Positions 41,486 through 50,554 of a DNA stretch of 64,000 bases are shown here, in pieces. A program made the translations under genes and the position numbers. The number at the start of each line of letters is the position of its first letter. Position 1 is the stretch's first letter. The notes below the pieces were generated by a model that saw only the letters and a program-made list of their open reading frames with translations, was not told the origin of the DNA and made no database searches. The stretch spans positions 34,605-98,604 of the forward strand of contig NZ_JAVSNJ010000007.1 of assembly GCF_032144095.1 (NCBI RefSeq). Reading direction: 5' to 3'. Source of the DNA: Sphaerochaeta sp032144095. Its GTDB lineage: Bacteria; Spirochaetota; Spirochaetia; Sphaerochaetales; Sphaerochaetaceae.

Positions 41486-43132
41486 ATGGTAGAAGCGCTG
41501 AAGAAGAATTCTGGAATTGAGCGAAAAGGACCTGTCGTCCTCTTGATCATGGATGGCGTAGGGTTCGGCAAATATGCCGAGGGTGATGGTGTTGCCGCTG
41601 CAATGACCGGGACGCTCAACAAGCTGTACAAGAACAATCCCTGGACCAAGCTGAAGGCCCATGGCCTTGCAGTTGGCCTTCCTTCCGACGACGATATGGG
41701 AAACAGTGAGGTTGGCCATAATGCCATGGGCTGTGGTCGGGTATTCTCCCAGGGTGCCAAGCTGGTGATAAACTCGATCGAGTCAAAGGCGATGTTTGAG
41801 GGCCCTACCTGGAAGAAGCTCATCAGGAACGCCAAGGAGCACAAGAGCACCCTCCATTTCATCGGGTTGCTCAGCGATGGGAACGTCCACTCCCATGTCA
41901 AGAACCTGCAGGATATGATCCTCCAGGCCAAGGCTGACGGTGTTTCCAAGGTCCGCATCCATGCCCTGCTCGATGGCCGTGATGTCGGAGAGCTCAGTGC
42001 CCTGGAGTATTTTGACCCGTTTGAGGCTTTCCTTGCCTCCCTCAACGATGCAACCTTTGATGCAAGGATCGCCAGCGGTGGCGGACGCATGGTCATTACC
42101 ATGGACCGCTACAACGCCAACTGGGATATGGTGCGCAAGGGTTGGCAGACCCATGTCCTTGGGGAGGGGCGGACCTTCGAGTCGGCTCACCAGGCCATCG
42201 AGACCTTACGGGTCGAAAGCAAGTCCATCGACCAGGACCTCCCTCCTTTTGTCATTGCCAAGGATGGCAAGCCAGTCGGTACCATCGAAGATGGCGATAG
42301 TGTCATCCTCTTCAACTTCCGTGGAGACCGTGCCCTTGAGATCACCAAGGCCTTTGAGGCTGAGGAGCTCCTTGAGTTCGACCGCAAACGCGTTCCCAAG
42401 GTTGAATATGCAGGCATGATGGAGTATGACGGGGACCTGCACGCCCCCAGGCAGTACCTGGTCCAGCCTCCTGCCATCGACAAGACCATGGCAGAGTATC
42501 TCTGTGCCTCGAAGGTGAGGCAGTTCTCCATCAGCGAAACCCAGAAGTTCGGGCACGTCACCTACTTCTTCAACGGAAACAAGAGTGGCAAGTTCGATGC
42601 CAAGCTTGAAGAGTATGTGGAGATTCCCTCCGACATCCTCCCCTTTGAGCAGAGGCCCTGGATGAAGTGTGCCGAGATAGCTGACAGGGTCATCAAGGAA
42701 GTGGAAGGTGGCAAGTGGGATTTCATCAAGCTGAACTTCCCCAACGGCGATATGGTCGGGCATACCGGAAATTTCCAGGCTGTCATCTGCTCGATGGAGG
42801 CCATGGACCTGCAGATCGGAAGGATCTACAAGGCTGTCATGGAAGCCGGAGGGGTTCTGGTGATCACAGCCGACCATGGCAATGCTGACGACATGTTCGA
42901 ACACGCCAAGGATGGCAGGGTAAAATACAAGGCCAATGGGGAGCCGGAGTCAAAGACTTCCCACTCCCTCAACCCTGTACCCTGCATCATCTGTGACGGT
43001 TCGTACAACGGAGAGTATTCCAGGGAGCTGAATACAGGCCTTGGGATCAGCAGTATTGCAGCTACCTGCATCAACCTCTTGGGTTACTCAACGCCCGAAG
43101 GGTATGATGAGAGCATCATCAGGCTTGTGTAA
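41486..43132 (+). CDS. gpmI: 2,3-bisphosphoglycerate-independent phosphoglycerate mutase
   Basis: GpmI interconverts 3- and 2-phosphoglycerate in glycolysis using two Mn ions. The 548 residues carry LLIMDGVGFG, the catalytic Ser in MGNSEVGHNAMG, the HALLDGRDV motif and the metal-binding TADHGNADDM. AAGGAG precedes the ATG. It is followed by a strong terminator. Confidence 0.97.
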   Translation: MVEALKKNSGIERKGPVVLLIMDGVGFGKYAEGDGVAAAMTGTLNKLYKNNPWTKLKAHGLAVGLPSDDDMGNSEVGHNAMGCGRVFSQGAKLVINSIESKAMFEGPTWKKLIRNAKEHKSTLHFIGLLSDGNVHSHVKNLQDMILQAKADGVSKVRIHALLDGRDVGELSALEYFDPFEAFLASLNDATFDARIASGGGRMVITMDRYNANWDMVRKGWQTHVLGEGRTFESAHQAIETLRVESKSIDQDLPPFVIAKDGKPVGTIEDGDSVILFNFRGDRALEITKAFEAEELLEFDRKRVPKVEYAGMMEYDGDLHAPRQYLVQPPAIDKTMAEYLCASKVRQFSISETQKFGHVTYFFNGNKSGKFDAKLEEYVEIPSDILPFEQRPWMKCAEIADRVIKEVEGGKWDFIKLNFPNGDMVGHTGNFQAVICSMEAMDLQIGRIYKAVMEAGGVLVITADHGNADDMFEHAKDGRVKYKANGEPESKTSHSLNPVPCIICDGSYNGEYSRELNTGLGISSIAATCINLLGYSTPEGYDESIIRLV

Positions 43133-43174
43133 ATCAGCTAGCCAAGGATAGCCTCTGAATATATCTGACAAACC

Positions 43175-43209
43175 GTAGCAGGGAGCCCAAAAGGCTCTCT
43201 GCTACATTT
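43175..43209 (+). terminator. gpmI terminator
   Basis: GTAGCAGGGAGCC (43175-43187) pairs with GGCTCTCTGCTAC (43193-43205), 13 positions with one G-T pair, 5-base loop, followed by ATTTG. Confidence 0.75.
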
Positions 43210-43259
43210 GTGCTCACCCCATCGATTTTCTTGTGGTATACTTGGGCTGAGGTAGTGTC

Positions 43260-44117
43260 ATGATAGCAAGAATGAAGTTCGGAAGGACAGGACATGAGAG
43301 CAGTCGAGTACTCTTTGGCGCTGCAGCCTTAGGGAAGGTGACACAGAAGGAAGCGGACGAAACCTTGGAACTTTTGCTCAGATATGGGGTAAACCATATT
43401 GATACAGCACACAGCTATGGGCAGGCCGAGCTGAGGATAGGTCCCTGGATGAAGAATTTCCGCTCCTCATTTTTCCTTGCAACCAAAACCGACAAGAGGA
43501 CTAAGCAGGAAGCCCTGGATGAGCTGCAGCAATCCCTGGACAACATGAAGACCGACCATATCGACCTGTGGCAGTTCCATCTGCTTGTCGACGAGCACCA
43601 GTGGGAGGTCGCCATGGGGGAAGGGGGTGTCCTGGAAGCAGCCCTGGAGGCTAAGCGCCAGGGGCTGGTCAGGTTCCTCGGTGTTACAGGCCATGGCCTG
43701 GGAGCCCCAAGGACCCATTACCGGAGCCTCATGCGATATGATTTTGATTCTGTCCTCTTTCCCTTCAACTTCCCGATGATGCAGGTCCCTCAATATAGCG
43801 CTGACGTAAACCAGCTCATGGCTCTCTGCAAGCAGCGGTCAGTTGCAGTGCAGACCATAAAGGCCCTTGCAAGGAAGGAGGTTGGTGATTCCATCAATCC
43901 CTTTGCCACCTGGTATGAACCTCTTACTGACCATCAGTCCATCGCCATGGCAGTAGGTTGGGTGCTGAAGAATCCTGAGGTATTCCTCAACAGCACAGGG
44001 GATATCTCCCTGTTGCCGACTCTGCTTGAGAAGGCAGAGCAACCAATGCTTTTTCCCTCCGACAAGGAGATGGAAGCCTTTGTAAAACAGGAAGGGATGA
44101 AGCCGCTTTTTTCCTAG
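43260..44117 (+). CDS. Aldo/keto reductase
   Basis: A 285-residue NADPH-type reductase. The catalytic tetrad is visible: Asp and Tyr in HIDTAHSYGQAE, Lys in LATKTDKR and His in LWQFHLL. The substrate is unknown. The C-terminal part differs from classic family members, closer to the group that lacks a ferredoxin tail. An extended -10 (TGGTATACT) lies about 20 bases before the ATG. The 3' end overlaps the convergent membrane-protein gene by four bases. Confidence 0.9.
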   Translation: MIARMKFGRTGHESSRVLFGAAALGKVTQKEADETLELLLRYGVNHIDTAHSYGQAELRIGPWMKNFRSSFFLATKTDKRTKQEALDELQQSLDNMKTDHIDLWQFHLLVDEHQWEVAMGEGGVLEAALEAKRQGLVRFLGVTGHGLGAPRTHYRSLMRYDFDSVLFPFNFPMMQVPQYSADVNQLMALCKQRSVAVQTIKALARKEVGDSINPFATWYEPLTDHQSIAMAVGWVLKNPEVFLNSTGDISLLPTLLEKAEQPMLFPSDKEMEAFVKQEGMKPLFS

Positions 44118-44881
44118 GCCCAGATGTGATAGGTCCTGGTCACCAGGATGAGCAGGGTTGCCCCAGCTACATACAGGGCAAGCCCGATTGCATTGTAGAG
44201 GGGGTTCTGGCTGATGGTAACCGTAGCATTTCCTACGATCATAAGCATGAAGGAGAGGCAACGGACCACAGTCTGCCTGCTGCCGTTCTCCTCATAGATT
44301 GCGATGATGAAGGTGATGACTGCCAGGGCACTGACCATGATGGTCACTCCCAGGAACAGGGTATTGGTAATGCTCGCTTCCTTGAGGAAGGAAGAGGAGT
44401 TTGCTGATATCGGCACCAACATGGAGAGCAGCAGGGAGATGGCTGAGCCGATGAAGGAGTACTGCCCTAGGCGTACCGGGTTCATGGTCTGTTGGAACAG
44501 GCCTGAAGCCAAAAAGAGGAATGTCGAGAAAAGAAAGGAAAAGTGGTAGATGATACCGGTCCAGTAGGGGCTGAGTATCATGATGTGCGAAAGGTGCTGG
44601 TAGAGCGGAAGCACCTTGACATTCCCTAGACAGATCATCAGGAAAAGCAGGGGAAGAAAGCGGGCTTCAGCCCCGATGTTTGCACGGTAGAATACACAAA
44701 GCAACAGGGCAGCTATAAGGGTTATCCAGAGATGGACCAATGAGGGTACGAGATGGGAAAGCACACCGGATTGCACCTGTTGCTCATTTGCCAGTAGCAG
44801 TGCATGGACAAGGAACCCTGTAAGAAAGAAGGTTATGATGGCCTGGATGCCCAGAAATACAAAACGTCCGTTTTTTCCCAT
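44114..44881 (-). CDS. Unknown polytopic membrane protein
   Basis: A 255-residue protein of about eight hydrophobic segments with short loops and no recognised motif. It starts seven bases after the transporter gene and has no ribosome-binding site of its own, so it is probably translated by coupling. It may be a partner of the DAACS-type transporter, but nothing in the sequence proves it. Confidence 0.75.
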   Translation of the reverse strand: MGKNGRFVFLGIQAIITFFLTGFLVHALLLANEQQVQSGVLSHLVPSLVHLWITLIAALLLCVFYRANIGAEARFLPLLFLMICLGNVKVLPLYQHLSHIMILSPYWTGIIYHFSFLFSTFLFLASGLFQQTMNPVRLGQYSFIGSAISLLLSMLVPISANSSSFLKEASITNTLFLGVTIMVSALAVITFIIAIYEENGSRQTVVRCLSFMLMIVGNATVTISQNPLYNAIGLALYVAGATLLILVTRTYHIWA

Positions 44882-44887
44882 AGCTGT

Positions 44888-46135
44888 TTAGAGCATGTCC
44901 CTGTAGGAGCTCTCATGTTTCACACCCATGATCTGGCAGGTGTAGGCAGTACCAAAGGCGGCAATATACGAGTCAATGAGGCTTCCAAAGCCGTTGAGGA
45001 TCGGCATGAGGGCGATGAGGGTCATCTCAGCACCATAGAGGTCGATTTTCAAGAACTTGAGGGCGATGATCGTGATGAAGAATACCTCGAAGCCCAGATA
45101 GAGGGCACTTGCATAGGAGAACAGGGCGCTGGCGAGCGCAACCAGGATGATGACCTTGTCGGAGGGCATACTTCCAAGCGCTGCATAGAGCAAGCTGGTG
45201 ATGCTCAGCGTAGCGATCATAGCAGAACCACCTCGGCCGATGAGGGTGTAGAGGGGAACCGCAGTTGCGCTGACGCGTTTCTGGCATCCAAGGTTGTGCC
45301 TGACATGGGAGATGGTCATCGGGCTGCTGAAGAAGATGCTTCCTGAAAAGAGGGCCGCTATCGCCGGGGCGATCATCCGGTAGAGTATCTTGTAGGGGTT
45401 GACCTTGAACCTAGTAAGAAGGCTGAACAACAGGGGCAGCAGGATAAGCAACACAGCTAAGGTGGAGAGGATAAGCATCACAAGGAAGAACCCTGCCACA
45501 AAGATCGTCCCCTCATTCTGCAGGCGGGTGAACCAGTAGGAAGAGGTAAAGAAAACCATGAAGTGACCGATCCTGCTGTAGGCATGTGCGATGCGGAACA
45601 TGGTTTCGCTCAGGGAGTTCATTGTCACGTATGCTGGCCTGATGACCTCTACGTTTGGCTTGAGGAAGAAACCGAACAGCAGGGCTATGACTATGACAGG
45701 AAGCAGAAAGCTCTCTGCAGAGGCAAGCGAATAGAAGGGGTTTACCGGAAGCATCGAACTGAAGAGGGTCGAAAGCGATTGGGGGGCAACAGCCCCTATG
45801 ATCGAGGATTCCGATCCTGCGCTGCTGCTAGCGGGAAATACATTGGGGAAGAAGCGAAATACCACAGCGCCGCCTGCAACCAAAAGGAGTGTCGAGAGGA
45901 TACTCCAAAGGGTAGTTGTCCAGGTGAAGGTCCCTCCCAAGGAATCCTTTCGCAAGGAGGCTATGCCGGAGGAGAACCCAAAGAATACGATTGGGATCAA
46001 GATAAATCCACCCAGCTGTATGAACAGGGCTGTGGCGGTATACATAATTTGCTGGTAGAGTCCAGAATCTCCAAAAAGGAGCGTTCCAGCCAACCCGAAA
46101 GCTGTTGCTGCGAGATAGGTTATCCACGTCTTCAT
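44888..46135 (-). CDS. Dicarboxylate/amino acid:cation symporter (DAACS) family protein
   Basis: A 415-residue transporter of the GltP/SDF family, with about eight membrane helices and two re-entrant regions. The SDF order is recognisable: GGFILIPIVFFGFSSGIASL, PVNPFYSLASAESFLLPVIVIALLFG, and SVSATAVPLY-like positions near residue 290. The usual NMDGT sodium/substrate motif after the first hairpin reads IGRGGSAM, so substrate and coupling may differ from glutamate or aspartate transporters. The ATG at 46135 with GGAA upstream is preferred to a TTG nine bases earlier. Confidence 0.85.
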   Translation of the reverse strand: MKTWITYLAATAFGLAGTLLFGDSGLYQQIMYTATALFIQLGGFILIPIVFFGFSSGIASLRKDSLGGTFTWTTTLWSILSTLLLVAGGAVVFRFFPNVFPASSSAGSESSIIGAVAPQSLSTLFSSMLPVNPFYSLASAESFLLPVIVIALLFGFFLKPNVEVIRPAYVTMNSLSETMFRIAHAYSRIGHFMVFFTSSYWFTRLQNEGTIFVAGFFLVMLILSTLAVLLILLPLLFSLLTRFKVNPYKILYRMIAPAIAALFSGSIFFSSPMTISHVRHNLGCQKRVSATAVPLYTLIGRGGSAMIATLSITSLLYAALGSMPSDKVIILVALASALFSYASALYLGFEVFFITIIALKFLKIDLYGAEMTLIALMPILNGFGSLIDSYIAAFGTAYTCQIMGVKHESSYRDML

Positions 46136-46172
46136 AGTTTCCAAGAGTATCTTATCGGTAGCGTCAAGTCAA

Positions 46173-49100
46173 TCAAACATCTTCGCCTTGTCCCAAGAGA
46201 AGGCTCAACTTATACCCCGATTCTGTCTCCGCCCTGGTCAGTGCCGTCACATACTCAACGGTGCTTGTACACCCCCCAATGACTTGGAAGGAGAGGGCAG
46301 ACAGATAGATGATTTCTTGGATTGCCTCCTTTTTGTACCAGGTGACACCCTGGTATTCATTGCAGTTTGCATAGGTCATCATGGCCTTGTCCCCAAGCAG
46401 TGTGGCAAGGATCTTCTGGGGTTTTGCGCCGAAGTCTGGGACCATGTTCGCAGAAGCTGCCAGGATGGCTGAGCTATGGCATGCTTTCCTTGCACTTTCC
46501 CCACTGAATCCTACATCCTCCAGTTCCTTGCAGAAGAAGCGTGGAAGCAAGAGCTTGTCACTGGCTACCATAGCATCCTCAATAGTGGTATCCGGATGGA
46601 TGAACGGCTTGAGAAACAGCGTAGCAGCAATGATGGAAGGCAACTCATCCATGATGGCTGCCCCATGGGCAAAGTAGGGTTCGGGCGAATCCTTCTTGAA
46701 GATGGCGGTCCAGCGCTGGATCTCTGCAAGCATCTCAGAGGGGCTTATCTCCCTGGGTTTGGAAGGAAGGGCGTTCTCTGCAGCCGGATGGAGCAGTTCC
46801 ACCACTGCGCTAAGGTGGGTATAGGCCTCTGCAAGGGTGAGGATCATCTTGCGTTCGGTCTTGGCAGTAGCCTCTCCCTTGAGCATTGTCTCCAGAAGTT
46901 TCCTGAACTGGTCGCCATGCAGGTTCTCCATAGCCTTGAATACGGGTTTCAGGCGAAGGGCAAGGATCTCCTGCTCCAGGTTTTCGATTCCCTGCTCCCC
47001 GATGTCGTTGTAGAGCATCTCATAGGTACCGTCGACATCCTCGACCTCCCTGATGTTGAGCAGGACCTTTGACTCAAAACCGTTGAGGTGGAAATGCCCA
47101 CCCTCATCGAATACCTTCAGGGAGGGGACCATATAGGTAAGCTTATCGGGGAATCCCTCGTAGAGCACATACCTTCTGCCCCCGACAGTGAGGCCCAAGG
47201 CCTCTGCAAGGGAGACTGTCTCGGTACGCTTGTCGTTTCCCTGCTTCTCCAGCTTGGCAGAGGAGTTCTTCAACCAACCCTGTACGCTTTCATACTGGTT
47301 GTTGTAGAGGACCATGGCTTTTTCCTGCTCGTTTCCATTGATGTAGCAGAAGGCTGACTCGTGGACATGGCCATCCTCCACAAGGTCAAAGATCTGGAAG
47401 TAGTCGACACCACTGAAGAGGTATCGCTTCTTCAGCAAGGGGAAGATTCTCCGGTAGTGTTCGCTTATCATCCACTGGTTGGGCTTTTCGTCCCAGTATG
47501 CCTTGCTGTACTCCATGCCATACTTCTCTTTGTACCCTTCGATCTGCCCATGGCCGAACATGGGAAGGCCTGGCATGGTTGCCAGGAGTGTACAGACACC
47601 AAAGTACTTGTCCCCTTCGCCGAACTGCTCTACTGCAGTATCCTCGTCAGGGTTGTTCATGAAGTTGACGAACCTCTTGAGAATCTCGGGCTCGAAGCTG
47701 ATGGTGGTCTTGATGGTCTCCCGGTACTTCTGGTTCTCCTGGTTCTTGAGCATGTTCATGAATGCGCTGTTGTAGACGCGGTGCATGCCTAGCGTCCGTA
47801 CAAAGTAGCCTTCCATCATCCAGAATGCCTCTGCAAGCAGCAGGGTATCGGGAAGCTCCACGCTGAGCCGGTCAACCACCTCCCTCCAGAACTCCTGGGG
47901 GATGAGGTTGTGGAAGGTGGCATCATCGAGGGCGCTGCCTGCCCTGCCTGCAATGTCCCCGCCTAGGCCAGGCTTGGGGTACCAGAGGCGCTGGATATGT
48001 TTCTTCGCCAGGGTCATTGCGGCGTCGAATCGGATGATGGGGAAGTTCTTTGCCACGTGCTTGATCTGCTGGAAGACAGCCTCCCGGGTCAATGGATTGA
48101 GGAAATCGAGCTGGGCAGTGTCGTTCCAGGGCATCGAAGTGCCATCGTTTCCATGGAAGATGTAGGAGGTCTCTCCTGTACGGAAGTCCTTCCTCCTGAA
48201 GGTTACGGCCGCATCGGTGCGGTCATAGTAGTGGTCCTCCAGCTTGATTTCGATATCCGGGTTCTCCGAGAGATTCGGTCCATGGTAGGTATAGGAGGGG
48301 AAGGGAGGGTAGCTTTGTTGGATGAAGTATTCGCTGTGGTTGAATATCCAATCCCCGTCGATGCCTGTATGGTTGGGAACCATGTCACTTGCAAGGCGGA
48401 TCCTGCGGTCGGCACACTTCTGTCGAAGGTTCTCAAGCGCTTCCCACCCTCCGATGGAGGTTGCTATCTCATAGTTTTTCAGCGAGTAGGCTGAGGCCTC
48501 AGCCTCAGGATTCCCACAGAGGTTCTTGATCGTCTTCGAAGCGCTGCTCCGCTCCCAAAGGCCTATGAGCCAAAGGGCAGTGAAGCCTCGTTCGTGCAGG
48601 TTGTCCAACTCCTGGTTGGGTATCTGGTCGAGTGTTGTGATGGCATGGCCGTACTCCTTGGAGAGCTGGTCCAGCCAGACGAGGGTGGACTTGGCGATCA
48701 TCACGACATTGGGCATCCAGTTGCGGTCAGCGGAGAAGGCCTCGTACTCCGTATTGAAGGCGCTGTAGTCAGGCACAAAGGTTGGGGCTCCTGAACCCCC
48801 TCCCTGGCCGGTCGGAGCTGAGAAATGGGGCTTCTCCTCCTCCTTGACATAGTCGATGGCATGGAGGAGCAACTCCTTGAGCTCTGGAGGCAACAGGTCA
48901 CCCCACGTTTCCATGATGTAGGCGATCTGGTCGAGTATGGAATCTGGATAGAGCTTTGAGGGCCTGGTGAGGAAGGTGAAGATATCCTCTTCGCTGTTGG
49001 GCATGAGTGCCGTACCCTGGGTATAGCCTCCCAACAGTGCCGTAAGGGCCTGGGCTCCCTTGGGGAAAGAGAGTCCTTCAGGAGCTATGAAAGGTTTTGC

Positions 49101-49547
49101 CGCCTTGAGGAGGGCTGGGTTGTCCAACATAACCTGATGGACGAAATAGCCTCTGAGGGACTCATCGTAGAAGAGTTCGAGAGGCAGCTGCTGCTCCAGC
49201 AACAGTGGAGAAGGAAACTCCTTGATGAAGAATGCCAGTACATCAGATCCCGCGTGGTTCTTGGCCATCAGGGAGGTGAGGCGGCTGAAGAAATCCGGCT
49301 CAGTATCATTGAGATACCGGCTGAGTACCGTCTGGTAGAGCAGGTGCAACACTGCTGTAGCATGGAGTTTCCCTGCCGAAACAAAGCCGCTGCCATCTTT
49401 TTCCTTTACCTTGGTATTGTATAGGTGTGCTATTTCATTTGCTTGTCTGTAGAGGGTTCCCACCGTATTTGTAGAGGGAAACAACGCCGAAAAAAAATCC
49501 ATTTCAGTCCTTGTACGGATTGAAATGCGAAGGTCACGTGTAATCAA
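46173..49547 (-). CDS. Very long GH13 (alpha-amylase family) protein
   Basis: At 1124 residues this is about twice the size of a simple alpha-amylase. A helical N-terminal region of about 290 residues without known motifs precedes the GH13 barrel. The catalytic motifs are intact: DMVPNHTG (region I), IIRFDAAMTLAKKH with nucleophile Asp508, LLLAEAFW with acid/base Glu573, and NFMNNPDED as region IV. A further 350-residue helical region ends the protein. No signal peptide, so a cytoplasmic glucan or maltodextrin enzyme is likely; the exact activity is open. The start is a TTG with GGAGG six bases upstream, read as the true start because no other start fits the site. Confidence 0.85.
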   Translation of the reverse strand: MITRDLRISIRTRTEMDFFSALFPSTNTVGTLYRQANEIAHLYNTKVKEKDGSGFVSAGKLHATAVLHLLYQTVLSRYLNDTEPDFFSRLTSLMAKNHAGSDVLAFFIKEFPSPLLLEQQLPLELFYDESLRGYFVHQVMLDNPALLKAAKPFIAPEGLSFPKGAQALTALLGGYTQGTALMPNSEEDIFTFLTRPSKLYPDSILDQIAYIMETWGDLLPPELKELLLHAIDYVKEEEKPHFSAPTGQGGGSGAPTFVPDYSAFNTEYEAFSADRNWMPNVVMIAKSTLVWLDQLSKEYGHAITTLDQIPNQELDNLHERGFTALWLIGLWERSSASKTIKNLCGNPEAEASAYSLKNYEIATSIGGWEALENLRQKCADRRIRLASDMVPNHTGIDGDWIFNHSEYFIQQSYPPFPSYTYHGPNLSENPDIEIKLEDHYYDRTDAAVTFRRKDFRTGETSYIFHGNDGTSMPWNDTAQLDFLNPLTREAVFQQIKHVAKNFPIIRFDAAMTLAKKHIQRLWYPKPGLGGDIAGRAGSALDDATFHNLIPQEFWREVVDRLSVELPDTLLLAEAFWMMEGYFVRTLGMHRVYNSAFMNMLKNQENQKYRETIKTTISFEPEILKRFVNFMNNPDEDTAVEQFGEGDKYFGVCTLLATMPGLPMFGHGQIEGYKEKYGMEYSKAYWDEKPNQWMISEHYRRIFPLLKKRYLFSGVDYFQIFDLVEDGHVHESAFCYINGNEQEKAMVLYNNQYESVQGWLKNSSAKLEKQGNDKRTETVSLAEALGLTVGGRRYVLYEGFPDKLTYMVPSLKVFDEGGHFHLNGFESKVLLNIREVEDVDGTYEMLYNDIGEQGIENLEQEILALRLKPVFKAMENLHGDQFRKLLETMLKGEATAKTERKMILTLAEAYTHLSAVVELLHPAAENALPSKPREISPSEMLAEIQRWTAIFKKDSPEPYFAHGAAIMDELPSIIAATLFLKPFIHPDTTIEDAMVASDKLLLPRFFCKELEDVGFSGESARKACHSSAILAASANMVPDFGAKPQKILATLLGDKAMMTYANCNEYQGVTWYKKEAIQEIIYLSALSFQVIGGCTSTVEYVTALTRAETESGYKLSLLLGQGEDV

Positions 49548-49658
49548 TTCACGCCTCCAAGAGTGTGGTTGTTGTCATCGGTCCGGAAGTCTCCAAGACA
49601 GGGAAAGTATACCATGCAATGCCTTTGTTGTAACCCCCTTGTGGAGGGAGCAGGAGTG

Positions 49659-50189
49659 TTAGACTAATGTATCTGTTGCTGGAAGTGCCGATACATCCAC
49701 TGAAAGTAGGTGTTCCGCCTTGTCAAAGAGTATCGGAAGCAAAGGAGCCTCTTCCTTGGAAAATGGGAGCAGCACGTAGGAGGCCACACTTCCCTTGGCC
49801 GGTCTGCCGATGCCGAAGCGTAGGCGGTAGAAGCCATCCTCTCCCAGATGGCTCTTGATGGACTTCAGCCCGTTATGTCCCTGTAGCCCTCCACCTTTCT
49901 GAAAACGTACCGTACCGAAGGGCAGTTCCAGATCATCATGGACTACGAGGATCTCCTCCGCCTTGAAATTGAAGAAGTCCGTACAGGCCCTAACTGCCTT
50001 GCCGCTCTCGTTCATATAGGTCTGCGGCTTGAGCAATCGCACGGTCCCTACCTTTGCATGGAGGGAGTGGAACTTCTCAGCCCATTGGACGGAGGGATAG
50101 AGTTTGTCGCACAAAAGCCAGCCGACATTGTGTCGACTCTTTTCATAGAGCTTGCCTGGGTTGCCGAGGAAGATGAGAAGTTTTACCAT
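49659..50189 (-). CDS. pth: Peptidyl-tRNA hydrolase
   Basis: Pth frees tRNA from stalled peptidyl-tRNAs. The 176 residues carry the catalytic His20 (SRHNVGW), PQTYMNESG, HDDLELPFG with the catalytic Asp, and GGGLQGHNGLKS. The frame is open far upstream, but MVKLLIFLGNPG is the family start. The ATG at 50189 lies six bases after TATGAT, so a leaderless transcript is likely. Confidence 0.95.
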   Translation of the reverse strand: MVKLLIFLGNPGKLYEKSRHNVGWLLCDKLYPSVQWAEKFHSLHAKVGTVRLLKPQTYMNESGKAVRACTDFFNFKAEEILVVHDDLELPFGTVRFQKGGGLQGHNGLKSIKSHLGEDGFYRLRFGIGRPAKGSVASYVLLPFSKEEAPLLPILFDKAEHLLSVDVSALPATDTLV

Positions 50190-50195
50190 AGCCCT

Positions 50196-50201
50196 ATCAT
50201 A
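50196..50201 (-). promoter_or_regulatory. pth -10 element, predicted leaderless start
   Basis: Minus strand TATGAT, six bases before the pth ATG. No good -35 hexamer is seen at 17 bases, so the promoter call rests on the -10 and the spacing. Confidence 0.45.
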
Positions 50202-50225
50202 CGATGAATAGAAGGGAGAGAAAAG

Positions 50226-50537
50226 ATGTATATACTTGTCTGTTATGTACCACACAGCCATTTGGAACAGGTCAAGCAGGCTCTCTTCTCCGCAGGGGCA
50301 GGGGTGATGGGTGGCTATGACCAGTGCTGTTGGGAAACCGAAGGCCTTGGCCAGTTTCGGCCATTGCAGGGCAGCGATCCTTTCCTTGGGAAGAGAGGTG
50401 AGCTTGCACAAGTGAGGGAGTGGCGGATAGAATTGGTTGTCAATGAAGAAGATGCCCCTCTTGTGGTCCAGGCCCTGAAAGATGCCCATCCCTACGAGGT
50501 GCCAGCCTTCCACCTAATTCCCGTCCGTACCCTGTGA
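50226..50537 (+). CDS. Stand-alone YqfO/NIF3-type insert domain protein
   Basis: A 103-residue protein resembling the CutA/PII-like domain that is inserted in YqfO (NIF3/DUF34) proteins but here stands alone: YILVCYVPHSHLEQVKQALF, GAGVMGGYDQCCWET, and the ending KDAHPYEVPAFHLIPV. The role of the stand-alone form is unknown; the His/Glu pattern of HPYEVP is typical. GGGAG precedes the ATG. It opens the rightward methionine operon, 17 bases before the DUF39 gene, and is divergent from pth. Confidence 0.8.
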   Translation: MYILVCYVPHSHLEQVKQALFSAGAGVMGGYDQCCWETEGLGQFRPLQGSDPFLGKRGELAQVREWRIELVVNEEDAPLVVQALKDAHPYEVPAFHLIPVRTL

Positions 50538-50554
50538 AGGGTTGAGGAGTTCCC

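Noticed and set aside
40033..42102. A 689-codon open frame on the minus strand across the aminopeptidase P and gpmI genes
   Set aside because: Both plus-strand genes have intact catalytic motifs and ribosome-binding sites. The antisense frame has no family features and runs across a gene boundary. It is a by-product of codon bias.
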